Source: Eublepharis macularius (Eukaryota; Chordata; Lepidosauria; Squamata; Eublepharidae). Taken from it: a stretch of 64,000 bases of DNA. How positions within the stretch are numbered: position 1 is the stretch's first letter; each line of letters opens with the position of its first letter. Position numbers and translations under genes: made by a program. The stretch spans positions 30,943,001 through 31,007,000 of the forward strand of contig NC_072807.1 in NCBI RefSeq assembly GCF_028583425.1. The letters run 5' to 3'. Below the pieces are notes generated by a model. The model was not told the origin of the DNA. It made no database searches and was given only the letters and a program-made list of their open reading frames with translations. Shown in pieces: positions 12,301-22,196 of this stretch.

Positions 12301-15300
12301 CGCCTCCAGCCACCTACTGTTATCTAGACAAGTCACGCTCAGTACCTTGTTTTGTCAAACTCCAGCAATTTGTCCTTGTGTTTCACTGCCATCTCCAGAC
12401 CTGCCTTGAGCCGAGCCTCTTGACGGGGAAGCAAGTCCTTGCTGCTGTCTTCCACCTTCCCGGAATTTTCAGTGCCTGGGAGGCAAAGAGGTGCAACTCA
12501 TGGTCTGCTTTGGGCACACCAACAGGGAAGCCCACTTTGCCTGGAATGGACCGCACAGCATGTAATAGCTCCGTTTTATCCCATCCTTCTTCCAAAGCAG
12601 CTTGGGGATGGCATATATGGTTCTCTGTTCCTGCATTTTATCCTCATGACCATCCCACTGAGCAAGAGTGAATGGACACAGGCATCACCGGCCCAAGGTC
12701 ACTCAACAAGCTTTGGAGCCGAATGAAGAACTGACCCTTGCACAAGTTGGGAGCCTGCAAAGCGGGGCGGCGGGGAGGGGGATGGCAGCCTTGCAAACTG
12801 GATATTTTCAGCACCCTTTTAGGCATTTGTAAGACAGGATCACTTCATTTTAAAACTTTATAAGATGGTGTGGGAACCCACCCTCACTTTCATAAGAGGT
12901 ACGAACCTCCAAGGAGTTTCTTCAGCAGCTTCTGGCTTTTGTTGGAATCACGCTGCAGGATGTCCTGCTCCTCTTTTGTGCACACCTGTGCGGGGGGAAA
13001 AGGAAGAGCACGGGTCTGAGAATAAGCTGCTTGAACAACTAGGAGGCGGCTCTCCTCACGCACAAGCACGAGAGTGTGAACCAGTAGGATACTGTCAGCC
13101 TACGGATTCCCCTAGCCTAATCCAACCCTACCTAAGCAGAGTGGCAGCGGTTCTCCGGGGTATTGCTTAGAGGTCTTCTCCAGGCCTACTACTGGAGATC
13201 AGGAGACAATCTGGGACTTTCTGCATGCAAGGCAAGTGTTTATTTATTAATTAAAATATTAATATCCTACCTTTCCTCACTGGTCAAGACAACTTTACCA
13301 CTGAACTGTTGCTCTTCTCAATAAATGTGTCCTTACTGCCTTTACCAACATGCAACAACAGTGGACAGCAACATCAAAGACACGCAAAGAAGAGTAGCTG
13401 GTTACTCTACAGTACAATCCTATGGAGAGTCGCACCCTCCTCCTAAGTCTCTTGACTTGGATTTATAAGGGAGTCGCTCTGCTTGGGAATGGCACTGTCA
13501 GAAGGGACCTAGAGACCAGCCAAAGGTCTGATCTTTATCGGTTCCTTATGTTTTGCAAGGCCTCTCAAGGTAATTCATCATTACAAACATTGCATAACTA
13601 GGGAAAGACTAATGCATACCGAGAGAAAAAGTCAAGGCTTAGATTCCAGATATACACAAAGCAGGGCTACAACAGGGACAGGAAAGCTGCCTGATGAAAA
13701 GTAGTTCCTTATCTCTGGACAAATCCAAAGCTAAAAAGAAATAAATCTTGTCCCTTTTCCCAGAGCAGTAAGAAACCACTAATCACAGCTGACCCTGTGC
13801 AGAACCTGTTACAGCTAAGCAAAGAAAAGGCACGAGCATAAGGCGGTAGCGTACCAGATTGCCGCAAAATAAGCAAGGCCCAGAGCCCTCTTGTTCACAG
13901 ACTATGCGCCCGCATGTCAGGCAGTTGTTGATGAGCTTGTGCTTCTGGGCCAGGCACTCGCATGAGTGGCGCCCAGGGAGCATGACAGTCAGCTTGTCTT
14001 GCCCTTCCTTCGTGTACAAGCTGACGTATTTCGCCTTCTTCTTGGAGGAACCGCTGCCGCTGTTTAACTCCTGGGCCTAATTTGACACAGAAACAAACAA
14101 ACAAAAAAGTTTCAAGGAACAACTGGAAAAGGAAACAGCCGAACTAGGATTCGCCATTTGGGGGGTTTACATAAGGATTGTGGATGTTTGTATCAGAGTG
14201 AAATAAAAAACACAGCCACCAAACCACGGCCTGAAAGCAGACTACAATAGTGGATTGTAGCTGGTATACAAACCACAGCTTGGACAAAGAGCGGTATAGT
14301 GTGCCTTCAGGTTTCATGTTTTAAGACTACTTGGGAAGGCTGAATAACCAAAAGAGAAAGAAATGTGAAGCAGGAGAAATAATCATTCTGGCAGCTTCCC
14401 CGAGTGCTCCTCTGTCCCTCCTTCAGCCATATCTCCCCTCCCAGCCACCTACTAGGACTGCTTTCAAGTTCAAGAAAATGACTGCCTGGAGATCTGATAA
14501 GCGAGCTGCTGCCGCAGCACAAGTGTTTCATCCATCATATTAAAAGCATTCGTGACTGAATGCAGTTATATGGGAAGACACTGCTCATGTGGAAGGGACA
14601 ACAAAAGTAGGGGGGTCAGAGTGCTGGACTAGCAGTGCAGAGGCCTGGGTTCCAATCTTTATTAGCCTAAGCTACACAGGACTGCTGTGAGGATAAAAGA
14701 AGAACCACAGTCACTACACGGAGCCCCCTGGAGCAGGATAAGAACATGATATAGAGGGGAGGGCAGGACTGAGCAGCTTGGAAGAGCAGCAGAGGATTCC
14801 GGCAGAAGGTGGGCAAGGCACACAATTGCCAACATTTTGTTTTGTGTGTGTGTCTGGGACATAAACTACTGCCTGGCACTCAAACCATGGTTAGCCTAAA
14901 CCACAGTTTGTTGTTACGACCAAACCACACTGATGTACGAGCCTGTCTATGTCTGTTGGGAGGTTGGTGGCCAGCGGTGGACTACTTGTGAAAGGAAGAT
15001 GGCATTTAAAAGCTGAATGTGTTGGAAAGACTCTTCTGTGGGAAAGGAAAAGGGAGTACATGGTATGAGTTTGGTTATTTGGAGAGTCTCCAATGCAAGG
15101 GCCGGAGTCTCTGATGAGAGTAGTATGGGTGGTGGTTGGAAAGAAAAGTAGGTAGAGAGATGTGCTACGGTAGGAATCTGGACTTGGTTTCACACAATGG
15201 CCCTGTTGAGACTTTCGTAAGTGTTCTTCTCTTCTTTCCAAAAATGTTTTATACATCTTTTTTCCTACAAATGGATCTGAACAAACTGAAAGAGCAGTGC

Positions 15301-18300
15301 ACTCATTTTGCAATTAACATGAACGGAACCAATTAACTGTAATTTGCAGAATCTCAGTTGTGGAGACCTTGTTCAGCCACACGGCTATGAGCCTGGGGTT
15401 AAAGAGTTACTGTGCATTATTTTGTTGCTACATTAGCTAAGTTTGTCTCTTGTTACGAAAAGGGGAGGAAAGGTTTCTGGGAGAAAAGTATATGAACAGG
15501 CCTCCAGAAAGACCTTGAGACAAGGAGTCAGTGAAACAGCTGGACTAAGATAAAATAGATTACGCAGCCTTGGGTTTCTTTAAAGCTCTAAAGCAGGCAG
15601 CACACCCTGACTTTGCATGTACTACAATTTATTTCAACCCTGCAAATGGGTAAGACCCACAGCTTGCCTGTACCCCAATATCCTTTGCTCTGACCCCCAC
15701 CTGGTGGAACAGCCTGACTGATGAGGTCTGGAAAGCTTCCACGCTACTATTATTCTACAGAATGGGCAAAACGGAGTGGTTCAGGAAGGCATTTTTATAA
15801 AGGGATTGCGATACTGTTTTAATGTTTGTGGAACTTTTCTAAGAAGTTTTGTTGTACTTTATTGCATTGGTTTTATTGTATCGTCTTTTGTAATTCGCCT
15901 TGAGTCTCTGCAAGAAAGGCAGAGCACAAATGAAGCAAGGATGACCGTTAGCAAAAAATATATCCAGGAAAACAGCTGACAGTGTATTCTATGACCTGGA
16001 CTACTTTTTTACTTTAGCTTTTCATACTAATTCTTTGAAATCCATATAAGAAAAGCCTGGGTCAGAGGTAACTCTGAAGTCACAACTGGATGCTACATGA
16101 ATGAGCCTGGAGGAGATACAGACATGTGCCCCCCTCCCAATCCAGCAACTGTCATGAGCTAAGAAATTTTCAAGCAAACATTTGAAGCAGCAAACTACAG
16201 CATGCGCTTATGCATCTACCAAGATTGCAAGTCCCATATATTCTTGGTTTGCATTGGCCCAATCAATGAAAAAAGCCAACAATTTCCCCCAAACAAGTAA
16301 TTAATCACCTTGCAGAATACAAGGGAAGAGGGGGCAAGAAAGCACAAACCTTCCCCAGGCTTTATCTAGCACACAGCAGTATATGTGAACGAATAAATGG
16401 GATTGGCGCATGCTCACGAATACACCTCTTCGTCATGTGTGGACTATCACAGACAAGACTCCAACACAGCTTGCCATCTGTGCATCTTACCAATCCAGTA
16501 TGACAAAGGGTGAGAATCTGTGATTCTTGCAACAGCTGCGCCCTCTCTATCCCCCTTACTGACAATACAATGGCTGCTTTGAGAGTATACAGTAAAAACT
16601 TACCTTCAAAACCTTTTCTTTTAAAGTTTAAAAAGCACCCACAAAGCAAACAGCAAACGTACCCACCTTGGCTAAATCAAGCGGAGTTTTTACTTCCTCT
16701 ACCAGCTGATTGGTTTCAATATGAACCGGTGCTTCCTGCTTGTTCCTCCCTTTGCGCCGTCCCCTCTTGGCTTGGTCTCCTGACCGAGGAGCTTCTAACG
16801 TATCTATATAGAAGGGAACATATAAAGGTTGTACAGGAGAAGAGTGGGAAAGACCACAACAGCGTCTCTTCCCTCACTTTCCTTGGAATGCCTAGGTAAG
16901 CAACAATGCTCGGTAATGACATCATCACGCTTTTGTTTAGCCACACCCCTGCCTCACATTGCTGGCCGTGAGCCACAAATGCAGAGCAACATGCAAGCAC
17001 AATGATGTCAGGTCACACGCTGCCATTTGCTTCAACTCTGTGGGAAAGAGAGATGTGGAATAGCAGTCGCTCTATCAGTGCAATCCTCAGCAGAGTTATA
17101 CCCTTCTAAACCTATCGACGTCAATGGATGTAGAAGGGTGTAACAGTAGGACTGTACAGTAGGCATCTCGTAATTGCTAGGTAAGCCAAGAGAATACTAG
17201 TAAAGCTTGGGGAAATATTGAGAGGAGCCGAGCTCTTCCTTCATAAAAAAAATTATTCCAATGGACAAAAAAAGTGAGACAATAGAAAATATCACAAAGG
17301 GACAAATCCCATCATTTATCATTCCATATTGTTATAAAGACAATCCAACTCTCAATAAATCTACCTGAGCGTATGCCAGCAAGGCTAAGACTCATCTGCT
17401 GATATGGAGCTGATAAGAAACACTTTCAACTCATCACTCCTGCCACCAGCACTCTTCAGTATGGCCTCAAAGCCCAGCCCCGAGGGAGTCACTGCCAGGA
17501 ACTACACCCAATTCAAGTTTGAGTTAATTCTTTTTTCCATAGACATAATTCTATGGGAATCAGCGGTCTTCCAATAAATAGTGGACTGGTTTTTATATTA
17601 CAGATAAATAGCTGCTCTGCGGATTTTTCCCTTCCGCTTACCATCTTTTTTCCGATAGAGAGGCAATGGGTCAGATGTTGTGAGCTCACAGGACCTTTGC
17701 CATCTGGCTACAAGCTCATCCACAAACTTTCTCTTCTTGCCATCTGTCCCTTGGACTAGGTCAGCAACGTATTCCCGGATCTCCTCCTCATTCTCAATAG
17801 ATAAGATGTATCTGAAAAGGGCAGAGGAGAGGCTTATAGGAGAGTTTTCCTACAGAACAAAAGTTAATATTCTCTCTTCTGATGTTCTTCACCTTCCTTC
17901 TTGAGGCACAATTTACACAAGGAAACAATTGTAGCACAGCAGCAATGTGTACGGCTGCATGGGACAAGAAGGTAACAGACTACAACAGCAGTTTTCAAAC
18001 CACTCGTCAGGGACCTTCTGGTCAGTTGTGTTCCTCCTGCTGGTCATGAGATTCTATTTATTTTAATTCTCTGCATATTATAGAAATAGTAGCCATCTAT
18101 GCAGAAAACCTGTCAAGTATGCTGGTCTGCTGGCTTTTAATTGTGAAAAAGTCTCATCTAATACTATGGTTCTGTCATACTGTTTTAGAAAGGGAGACAG
18201 ACTGGATATTTTGCAGCATAGCCTTTAAAGTGTCTTGACTATATTCTGGTAGAGTTCAAACTCTCATTCTACCACAAAGTTTGCTGGGTGACTTTGGGTG

Positions 18301-19537
18301 TGCTGTATTCTCACATAGGCTGTTGTAAGGAAGAACACAGAACAATACTACCCTGCCCTGGACCCTTGGAGAAAAGGCAGAAATAAAAAATGTACTAAAT
18401 AAGGACTGCCAACTGTCTTGGGAAATTCCTGGAGATTTGGGGGTTACGCCTGAGGAGAGGTCACACTAGGGACGTGATTACACAGAGCCCACCCTCTGAA
18501 ACGGCCAAGTTCTCCAGGTATGGTTGCCAACCTCCAGGTGAGCAAGATTTGGGTCCAGTAGCACTTTAAAGACAAGCTAGGTCTCCAAAGTGCTACTGAA
18601 CCTGAACCTTACTTTACTACTACACAGCCACCACACCTGAAGCAACCTCCAGGTGGTGGCTGGAAATCTCCTGGAGATACAACTGATTGCGAGGCAACAG
18701 AAATCAGTTCTCCTGGAGAAAATGCCAACTTTGGATAGTGGACTGTGAGGCATCATGCCCACCAGAGCCCCCCCTTCTCCCCAACTCCCGCCCTATAATA
18801 ATATGTAATAGGAACATTCAATTTATGTACTACCCTTCAGGACAACACCCACTCAGAGCGGTTTACAAAGTTATTATTATCCTCAGGACAATCTGTGAGG
18901 TGGGTGAGGCTGAGAGAGCTCCAAGAAGCTGTGACTGACCCAAGGTCACCCAGCTGGCTTCAAGCAGAGGAGTGGGGAATCAAACCTGGCCCTCTAGATT
19001 AGAGTCCCACGCTCTTAACCACTACACCAAATTAGCTCCCTCTGCAATCTTCATCCCCCAAATCTCCAGGAATTTCCCAGCCCAGAGCTGACAACCTAAA
19101 TCCAGGGCAGCTGATTTCTGTAGACTGGAAATCAGTCCCAATTCCGGGAGAACTCCAGGTCCCACCTGGAGGTTGGGAAAGCGCCCACGCTTTCTAATTC
19201 ATAGCTGGAAAACTAGCAGTAATTCAATAGATCAGCCTGCCTCATCGGTTGAATTTCTGCCTCAGGTGAAGGAGGGCTCGGCAGCAAAGCTCGCTGGGAC
19301 CCAAGCCAGGAGCGCTGTGGCCAAGCAAAAGGCACCCAAGCGGCCTCCTCCCGCCCCCGACAGCCTTTCTACTTGATACAGAGGCTGGGCGACGTGGCCC
19401 AGCCGACCCGCCAGCCCGGGGCCTTCCCCGTCCATCCTCCCCGCTGCTCACTGGACCAGCTCCTCGCCCACGTCTAGCCCGAAGACTCCACGGAGCTGCT
19501 CCATACACCAAGCCACAAGCCCCCCCGGCGTCGCCAT
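290..19537 (-). CDS. TRIP4: TRIP4, activating signal cointegrator 1 (ASC-1), 11 coding exons, C-terminal end not resolved
   Basis: TRIP4 is the ASC-1 subunit of the ASCC complex, a nuclear and cytosolic co-factor that also acts in ribosome quality control and alkylation repair. Eleven exons with GT-AG boundaries (listed separately) join without a phase conflict into 523 codons; the human protein has 525 residues to the same point. Seen in the translation: an N-terminal conserved block (LRGVFGLDVGEELVQ), a basic linker, a Cys/His zinc-binding region at about residues 170-202 (CxC, CLTCGRIVC, CLFCG), a coiled, charged middle (RRTQVIDDESDYFATDS), and an ASCH domain from about residue 434 (LSMHQPWASLLVKGIKR, RGRLWIAATAKRPSPQE, DYPSGCLLGSVDLIDCLS). 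The start is the ATG of MATPGG, in a GC-rich region where the homologue begins. The final exon or exons (human FPDIS to the stop) are not securely found and may lie left of position 1. Its neighbour PCLAF is transcribed divergently. The identification rests on recalled homology plus synteny. Confidence 0.96.
1000..1025. repeat. (CA)n microsatellite
   Basis: About 13 perfect CA units in TRIP4 intron 11, preceded by one interrupted unit. Confidence 0.95.
1766..2290. repeat. Dispersed LINE-like repeat ending
   Basis: Starts with the sauropsid repeat signature gagccccactggatcagac and ends near a c-rich block with ttcccccttagccatctttt. A second fragment with the same head lies at 63611-63790. I recognise the pattern as an old LINE 3' region of the CR1/L2 kind, but cannot assign a family name. 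Confidence 0.5.
2402..2712 (-). repeat. CR1-like LINE 3' fragment
   Basis: atcataggggtggaggggac followed by catctagtccaaccccctgc is the typical bird/reptile CR1 terminal motif read on the opposite strand, so the element points left. The remainder to about 2712 continues as a degenerate match. Confidence 0.6.
3593..3717 (-). CDS. TRIP4: TRIP4 coding exon 10, ASCH domain
   Basis: 125 nt between acceptor ctctag and donor gtgagc. It encodes VEGRTWYTALRGRLWIAAT then AKRPSPQEISEVEASYKVL, matching human VEGRSWYTPHRGRLWIAAT. Confidence 0.94.
3718..5889. other. TRIP4 intron 10
   Basis: Contains a minus-oriented Sauria-type SINE (5035-5271), a short fragment of the gtccagtagcatct repeat near 4785, and a G homopolymer near 5521-5534. 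Nothing else was recognised. Confidence 0.5.
5035..5271 (-). repeat. Sauria-type tRNA-derived SINE
   Basis: On the minus strand it reads ccagtttgtatggtggttaa, then the B-box-like ggtttgattctcc. It continues through ggtgaccttgggttagtcac and ends in a (TTA)-rich tail with the typical aaaccgctctgagtgggtgt. The same family occurs at 18795, 36136 and 58416. Confidence 0.85.
5890..6077 (-). CDS. TRIP4: TRIP4 coding exon 9, start of ASCH domain
   Basis: 188 nt between acceptor ctgaag and donor gtaagc. It begins WVDQTG and ends LCLSMHQPWASLLVKGIKR, the first strand and helix of the ASCH fold. The exon is slightly divergent before the ASCH domain, as expected for this linker. Confidence 0.94.
7795..7918 (-). 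CDS. TRIP4: TRIP4 coding exon 8
   Basis: 124 nt between acceptor ttgtag and donor gtcagt. It encodes LDETIEALHRGTLTKPRRG and EPGVLVNPNLLQPAPV, matching human LDETIQAIANGTL and GVLVNPNMYQSP. Confidence 0.92.
8118..8262 (-). repeat. SINE or LINE 3' tail with (TTTG)n
   Basis: A TTTG run is followed by atttataccccgcccttccc and gtgaacaggctcagggcagc, a tail shared by many squamate retroposons. It is also seen in degenerate form near 32145 and 56325. Confidence 0.6.
10228..10680 (+). repeat. tRNA-derived SINE interrupted by a second SINE
   Basis: The first SINE runs 10228-10327 (gtggttagagtgttgtacta to ggtaaccttgggcctct) and resumes at about 10563 (tctaacctacttcatagggt) to 10680. Between them (about 10328-10562) is a complete younger SINE with its own tRNA-like head (gtagcacagtggttaagtgg) and ttgttgttattatta tail. 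The order shows that the second inserted into the first. Confidence 0.75.
10751..10966 (-). CDS. TRIP4: TRIP4 coding exon 7
   Basis: 216 nt between acceptor tgttag and donor gtgagg. It encodes VRRTQVIDDESDYFATDSN, LRELRHASRLSRKITIDFA and SSLAEYHSK, the most conserved central segment of the protein. Confidence 0.95.
12346..12475 (-). CDS. TRIP4: TRIP4 coding exon 6
   Basis: 130 nt between acceptor tcccag and donor gtactg. It encodes TENSGKVEDSSKDLLPRQE and then KAGLEMAVKHKDKLLEFDK, matching human VENSGKVDISTKDLLPHQE. Confidence 0.92.
12907..12985 (-). CDS. TRIP4: TRIP4 coding exon 5
   Basis: 79 nt between acceptor cgcacag and donor gttcgt. It encodes VCTKEEQDILQRDSNKSQK then LLKKLLG, nearly identical to the human block after the zinc region. 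Confidence 0.93.
13855..14076 (-). CDS. TRIP4: TRIP4 coding exon 4, zinc-binding region
   Basis: 222 nt, phase 0 on both sides. It carries the complete ASC-1 zinc region: LPGRHSCECLAQKHKLINN, CLTCGRIVCEQEGSGPCLF, CG. All Cys and His positions expected of the family are present (residues about 170-202 of the joined protein). Confidence 0.95.
15690..15945 (+). repeat. L2-like LINE 3' end
   Basis: The first part translates to a remnant like WWNSLTDEV, resembling the C-terminal WNSLP-type segment of L2/CR1-group reverse transcriptase proteins. It is followed by an AT-rich 3' region and the shared tail cgccttgagtctctgcaaga. 5'-truncated and not functional. Confidence 0.5.
16667..16803 (-). CDS. 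TRIP4: TRIP4 coding exon 3
   Basis: 137 nt between acceptor tatatag and donor gtgggt. It encodes the basic linker (RSGDQAKRGRRKGRNKQEA) ending in VKTPLDLAK, matching the human linker RGRKKGRNRQE and VKTPFDLAK. Confidence 0.92.
17077..17162. repeat. Palindromic MITE, degenerate copy
   Basis: tgcaatcctcagcagagtta and, on the right, an inverted match ending in gtaggactgtac. It belongs to the short foldback family with gtgcaatccta ends seen also near 13409, 19893, 32231, 35308, 38134 and 51131. Confidence 0.6.
17642..17811 (-). CDS. TRIP4: TRIP4 coding exon 2
   Basis: 170 nt between acceptor ttttcag and donor gtaagc. It translates to YILSIENEEEIREYVADLV followed by QGTDGKKRKFVDELVARWQ and on to LPLYRKKD, clearly parallel to the human block YVLSIESAEEIREYV. 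An earlier possible donor at WQR was set aside because the longer exon keeps the homology SDPLPLYRKKD. Confidence 0.93.
18403..19180. repeat. Stack of TAGGGTTGCC-type MITEs with SINE and other insertions
   Basis: A minus-oriented copy (about 18403-18520) is followed by a plus-oriented copy (about 18521-19095), then another minus fragment (19098-19180). The plus copy is interrupted twice. One ~100 bp insertion is flanked by the 13-bp direct repeat caacctccaggtg at 18528-18540 and 18643-18655. The other is a minus Sauria-type SINE at about 18795-19039. All of it lies in TRIP4 intron 1. Confidence 0.7.
18795..19039 (-). repeat. Sauria-type tRNA-derived SINE inside a MITE
   Basis: The minus strand reads ttggtgtagtggttaagagc, then gccaggtttgattccccact and ggtgaccttgggtcagtcac, with an ataataact-rich tail. 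The MITE sequence continues on both sides, so the SINE is the younger element. Confidence 0.85.
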
Positions 19538-19752
19538 CGCCGCCCTGGCAGGTTGCCGGTCGGAGATGGGGGAAGGAATTAACAGGTGCACCTCCTCCAC
19601 CAAAGCCGAGGAATCCGGGCGACACACGCTTTTCCTTTCGGCTCGCAATCCAGACCTTGAGTCCATAGTTCCGAGCTTCATCGTTCCCCGGAGCTTGAGG
19701 CTCGATAAAGTTGCAAACGTTCGCTTGTTTCCCCGGAGCGTCCCCTCTTCTC
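19250..19752. promoter_or_regulatory. GC-rich region around the TRIP4 start, likely promoter
   Basis: CpG-dense stretch covering exon 1 and about 200 bp upstream of the TRIP4 ATG, in an otherwise AT-rich repeat-filled region. No TATA box is apparent. A foldback MITE begins immediately upstream at 19753. Confidence 0.55.
19452..19537 (-). CDS. TRIP4: TRIP4 coding exon 1
   Basis: ATG at 19537-19535; 86 nt coding, ending in CA before donor gtgagc. It encodes the N-terminus MATPGGLVAWCMEQLRGVF and then GLDVGEELV. It sits in a GC-rich, CpG-rich stretch that is the likely promoter side of the gene. Confidence 0.93.
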
Positions 19753-19870
19753 AGAGCCAAACTGCAAGTGGCGAATTACACTTGCGGGACAAGAGAACAG
19801 ACTCACGTGTATTCATCCCAGTTCACTTGCCATTCACTTGCTCTCCACTCGTCACTTGTAGCTTGGCTCT
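19753..19870. repeat. Foldback MITE with AGAGCCAAGC-type ends, about 215 bp upstream of TRIP4 ATG
   Basis: Left end agagccaaactgcaagtg pairs with right end cacttgtagcttggctct. The same termini flank the longer foldback at 34467-34672. No clear target duplication was seen. Confidence 0.6.
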
Positions 19871-20673
19871 ATGAGAGCCTTCTCAACAGCTGCAAAACTA
19901 AAAAGGATTACTCCGCTGGGAACCCACTGATTTCATTTGGGCTTAAACTGGACTAACTCTGTTTAGGATTGCACTGTTAAAAGTTGGCCTCTGGTCTCGA
20001 ATCTTGCTCTTCTGCTACAAACCAACAGGGCTACCCACCTGAAACTAGGATTGCACTGTGAGTTATTTATAAAAGCCGCACTCAGCTGCAAGAAGGCGAA
20101 GTGGAAAGTCTTCCTGCCCTGTCCCTACCTCCTCTTGCAAGTAAATACAGGGTGGTGCTATGTCCTTGTTGCCAGACGATAAGAATAATGAGGCAACAAT
20201 GTTTGCAAAAGAGACACAGTTTTAATCAGTCCCCCTTTCTTCCCCCTCCGTCTCTAGCTGTAGTTACAACAACAACTCCTCTCCTGCCCACACCAAATCC
20301 TGGAGCGCACATAGGCAGGCTCAAACACTGGGCCGGATTGAAGGAATGGAGGTTGCTTCTGCAGAGTCTGGATAATGCATTTTCAATGTCCTTTAGCAGT
20401 TGTTTGCAAGTGGATTTTCCTGTTTCACAGAGGGAAAACCAGCTGCTAATGATTGCTAAAGTGCATTGTGTGAAAGGAGCCATAGTTGTCAAAAATGCCA
20501 TAAGAGGAACAAGCATATCTACCTGAAAACATAATGTTCTGTTGGACTGGATATCTCTGTTAAACCAGGCTCTAAGGTTTGATGATAGCAACCCCACCCC
20601 CCACCCCCCACAAAACCCAAAAAATGGAATCTAAACTTCTGAGAGTCAGGACTGAAGAATTAGGGTGTAACAA

Positions 20674-21150
20674 TTATTTTGTTTATTTACTTGATTTATA
20701 CCCCAACTTTTTTCCTCCAATGGGAATCTATTACATTGTTATCCTGAACTCCCTTTTAACCTCATAATAACCCTGGGAAGTCAGGCTGAGTTTGTGCAAC
20801 TAACCCAGGGTTTTTTTTCAGGGAGAACGTGGGGGAACGGAGTTCTGCAACCTCTTGAAAATGGTCACATGGCTGGTGGCCCCGCCCCCTGATCTCCAGA
20901 CAGAGGGGAGTTTAGATTGCCCTCAGTGCTGCTCAATCTAAACTCCCCTCTGGTGGGAGATCAGGGGGCGGGGCCACCAGCCATGTGACCATTTTCTCTG
21001 AGGGCAACCAGCTGAGTTCCACCGCCTCTTTTCCCAGAAAAAAAGCCCTGGACTAACCCAAGGGCACTCAGCTAGCTTCCGTGGCAGAGTGGGGATTCAA
21101 AACTGGGTCTCCCAGATCCTAGTCCAACCCTCTAACCACTATACAACATT
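20674..21150 (-). repeat. tRNA-derived SINE split by MITE-A copy 1
   Basis: The SINE tail (atttataccccaactttttt) is on the left at 20674-20805 and its head (gtggggattcaaaactgggt to ctctaaccactatacaacat) on the right at 21059-21150. It reads minus, with the MITE between the halves. Confidence 0.75.
20806..21050. mobile_element. MITE-A copy 1, hAT-like foldback element
   Basis: Starts cagggtttttttt and ends aaaaaaagccctg. Arms containing aatggtcacatggctggtgg are inverted copies of each other around a short centre. It is flanked by near-identical 8-bp duplications (aactaacc at 20798-20805, gactaacc at 21051-21058). It has no coding capacity, and an 8-bp duplication points to the hAT superfamily. 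Confidence 0.8.
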
Positions 21151-21977
21151 GCCTTTCTCAAACCATTTGATCCAGAAGATAGGATAAAACAGGAGCCTAG
21201 TAGCACCTGAAAGATTAACAAAATTTATTCCAGCCAAAGCTTTTGAGAGTCAGAACACACTGACCAGGCTGGGTAGATGTCCCCTTTTCCAGTCTTTTTA
21301 AAGCCCTGTCCTCTATTGTCCTTTTTTCCAGTGGCAGCACTCTTTTCTGAGCCCTGTCCACTGAATTGTCCACTGGCCCTCTGTCCAGGAAAATCAACTG
21401 ACATGGCTGTGGAGGGTTGATTCTTGAGCAGCCACAAGGTACCCAAAGCTACCTCTAGCGGGAAGTATGGCTGCTCAAACAAACCAAGCTGCCTGAGGTG
21501 AATTAAAGATGAGCCATCAGAAGAGACAACAGGGACCATAAACAGCACCTGAATCGCCACTATGGGAATTGTAGTTCTATTTAAATTATAGAATTTATTC
21601 GTAAAGTTGAATTTCTGAATGGGAACTGTCATATGCATGATTTTTCCTTCTTTTTGAGGGCTCTTGTCCTCTTCTTTGGTCTTCTATAGATGACCACTCT
21701 ACCAAAGGAAAAGGTTAGTTCATGCTAGTATTAGAAGACTGTAAAGAATTAGTTAGGAAATTGGTGAACAAGGGAATGAAACCCCCCACCCCACCCCATG
21801 AGCAGAGCATACAAAAAGAGCATACAGGGTATAAATGTTAACTGAAAAGTACTTAACAGGACTTCTTAAAATGGATCTCTCGACAAGCACAGAGTGCAAA
21901 GGAAGAAAAAGGAGGTACGAGGATGAAAAATATACGTAGGGGGAAGATAAATGGCAAAGAGTGCAAACAATTCAAAA

Positions 21978-22196
21978 TAGGGTTGCCAGCCTCCAGGTAG
22001 TGGCTGGAGCTCTCCTGGAAATCCAGCTGATCTTGAGGCCACAGAGATCAGTTCACCTGGAGAAAATGGCTACTTTGTGGGGTGGACTCTATGGAATTAT
22101 GCCATGCTAAGGTCCTTTCCCTCCCCAAACCCCACTTTCTCCAGGTTTCACTCCCCAGATCTCCAGGAATTTCCCAACTTGCATCTGGCAACCCTA
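21978..22196. mobile_element. MITE-B copy with TAGGGTTGCC ends
   Basis: 219 bp beginning tagggttgccagcctccagg and ending tctggcaaccctaa-side, flanked by a perfect 8-bp duplication attcaaaa (21970-21977 and 22197-22204). Non-coding. The 8-bp duplication again points to a hAT-like source. Confidence 0.8.

Larger units (their letters stand above)
10967..16666. other. TRIP4 introns 7 to 4
   Basis: Introns between exons at 12346-12475, 12907-12985 and 13855-14076. They contain a degenerate palindromic MITE (13409-13500), a partial SINE near 14608-14750 and an L2-like LINE 3' end (15690-15945). The rest holds nothing I recognise. Confidence 0.45.

Noticed and set aside
19242-19760. 172-codon minus-strand frame over TRIP4 exon 1
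   Set aside because: Overlaps exon 1 in another frame; Gly/Arg-rich translation caused by GC content.
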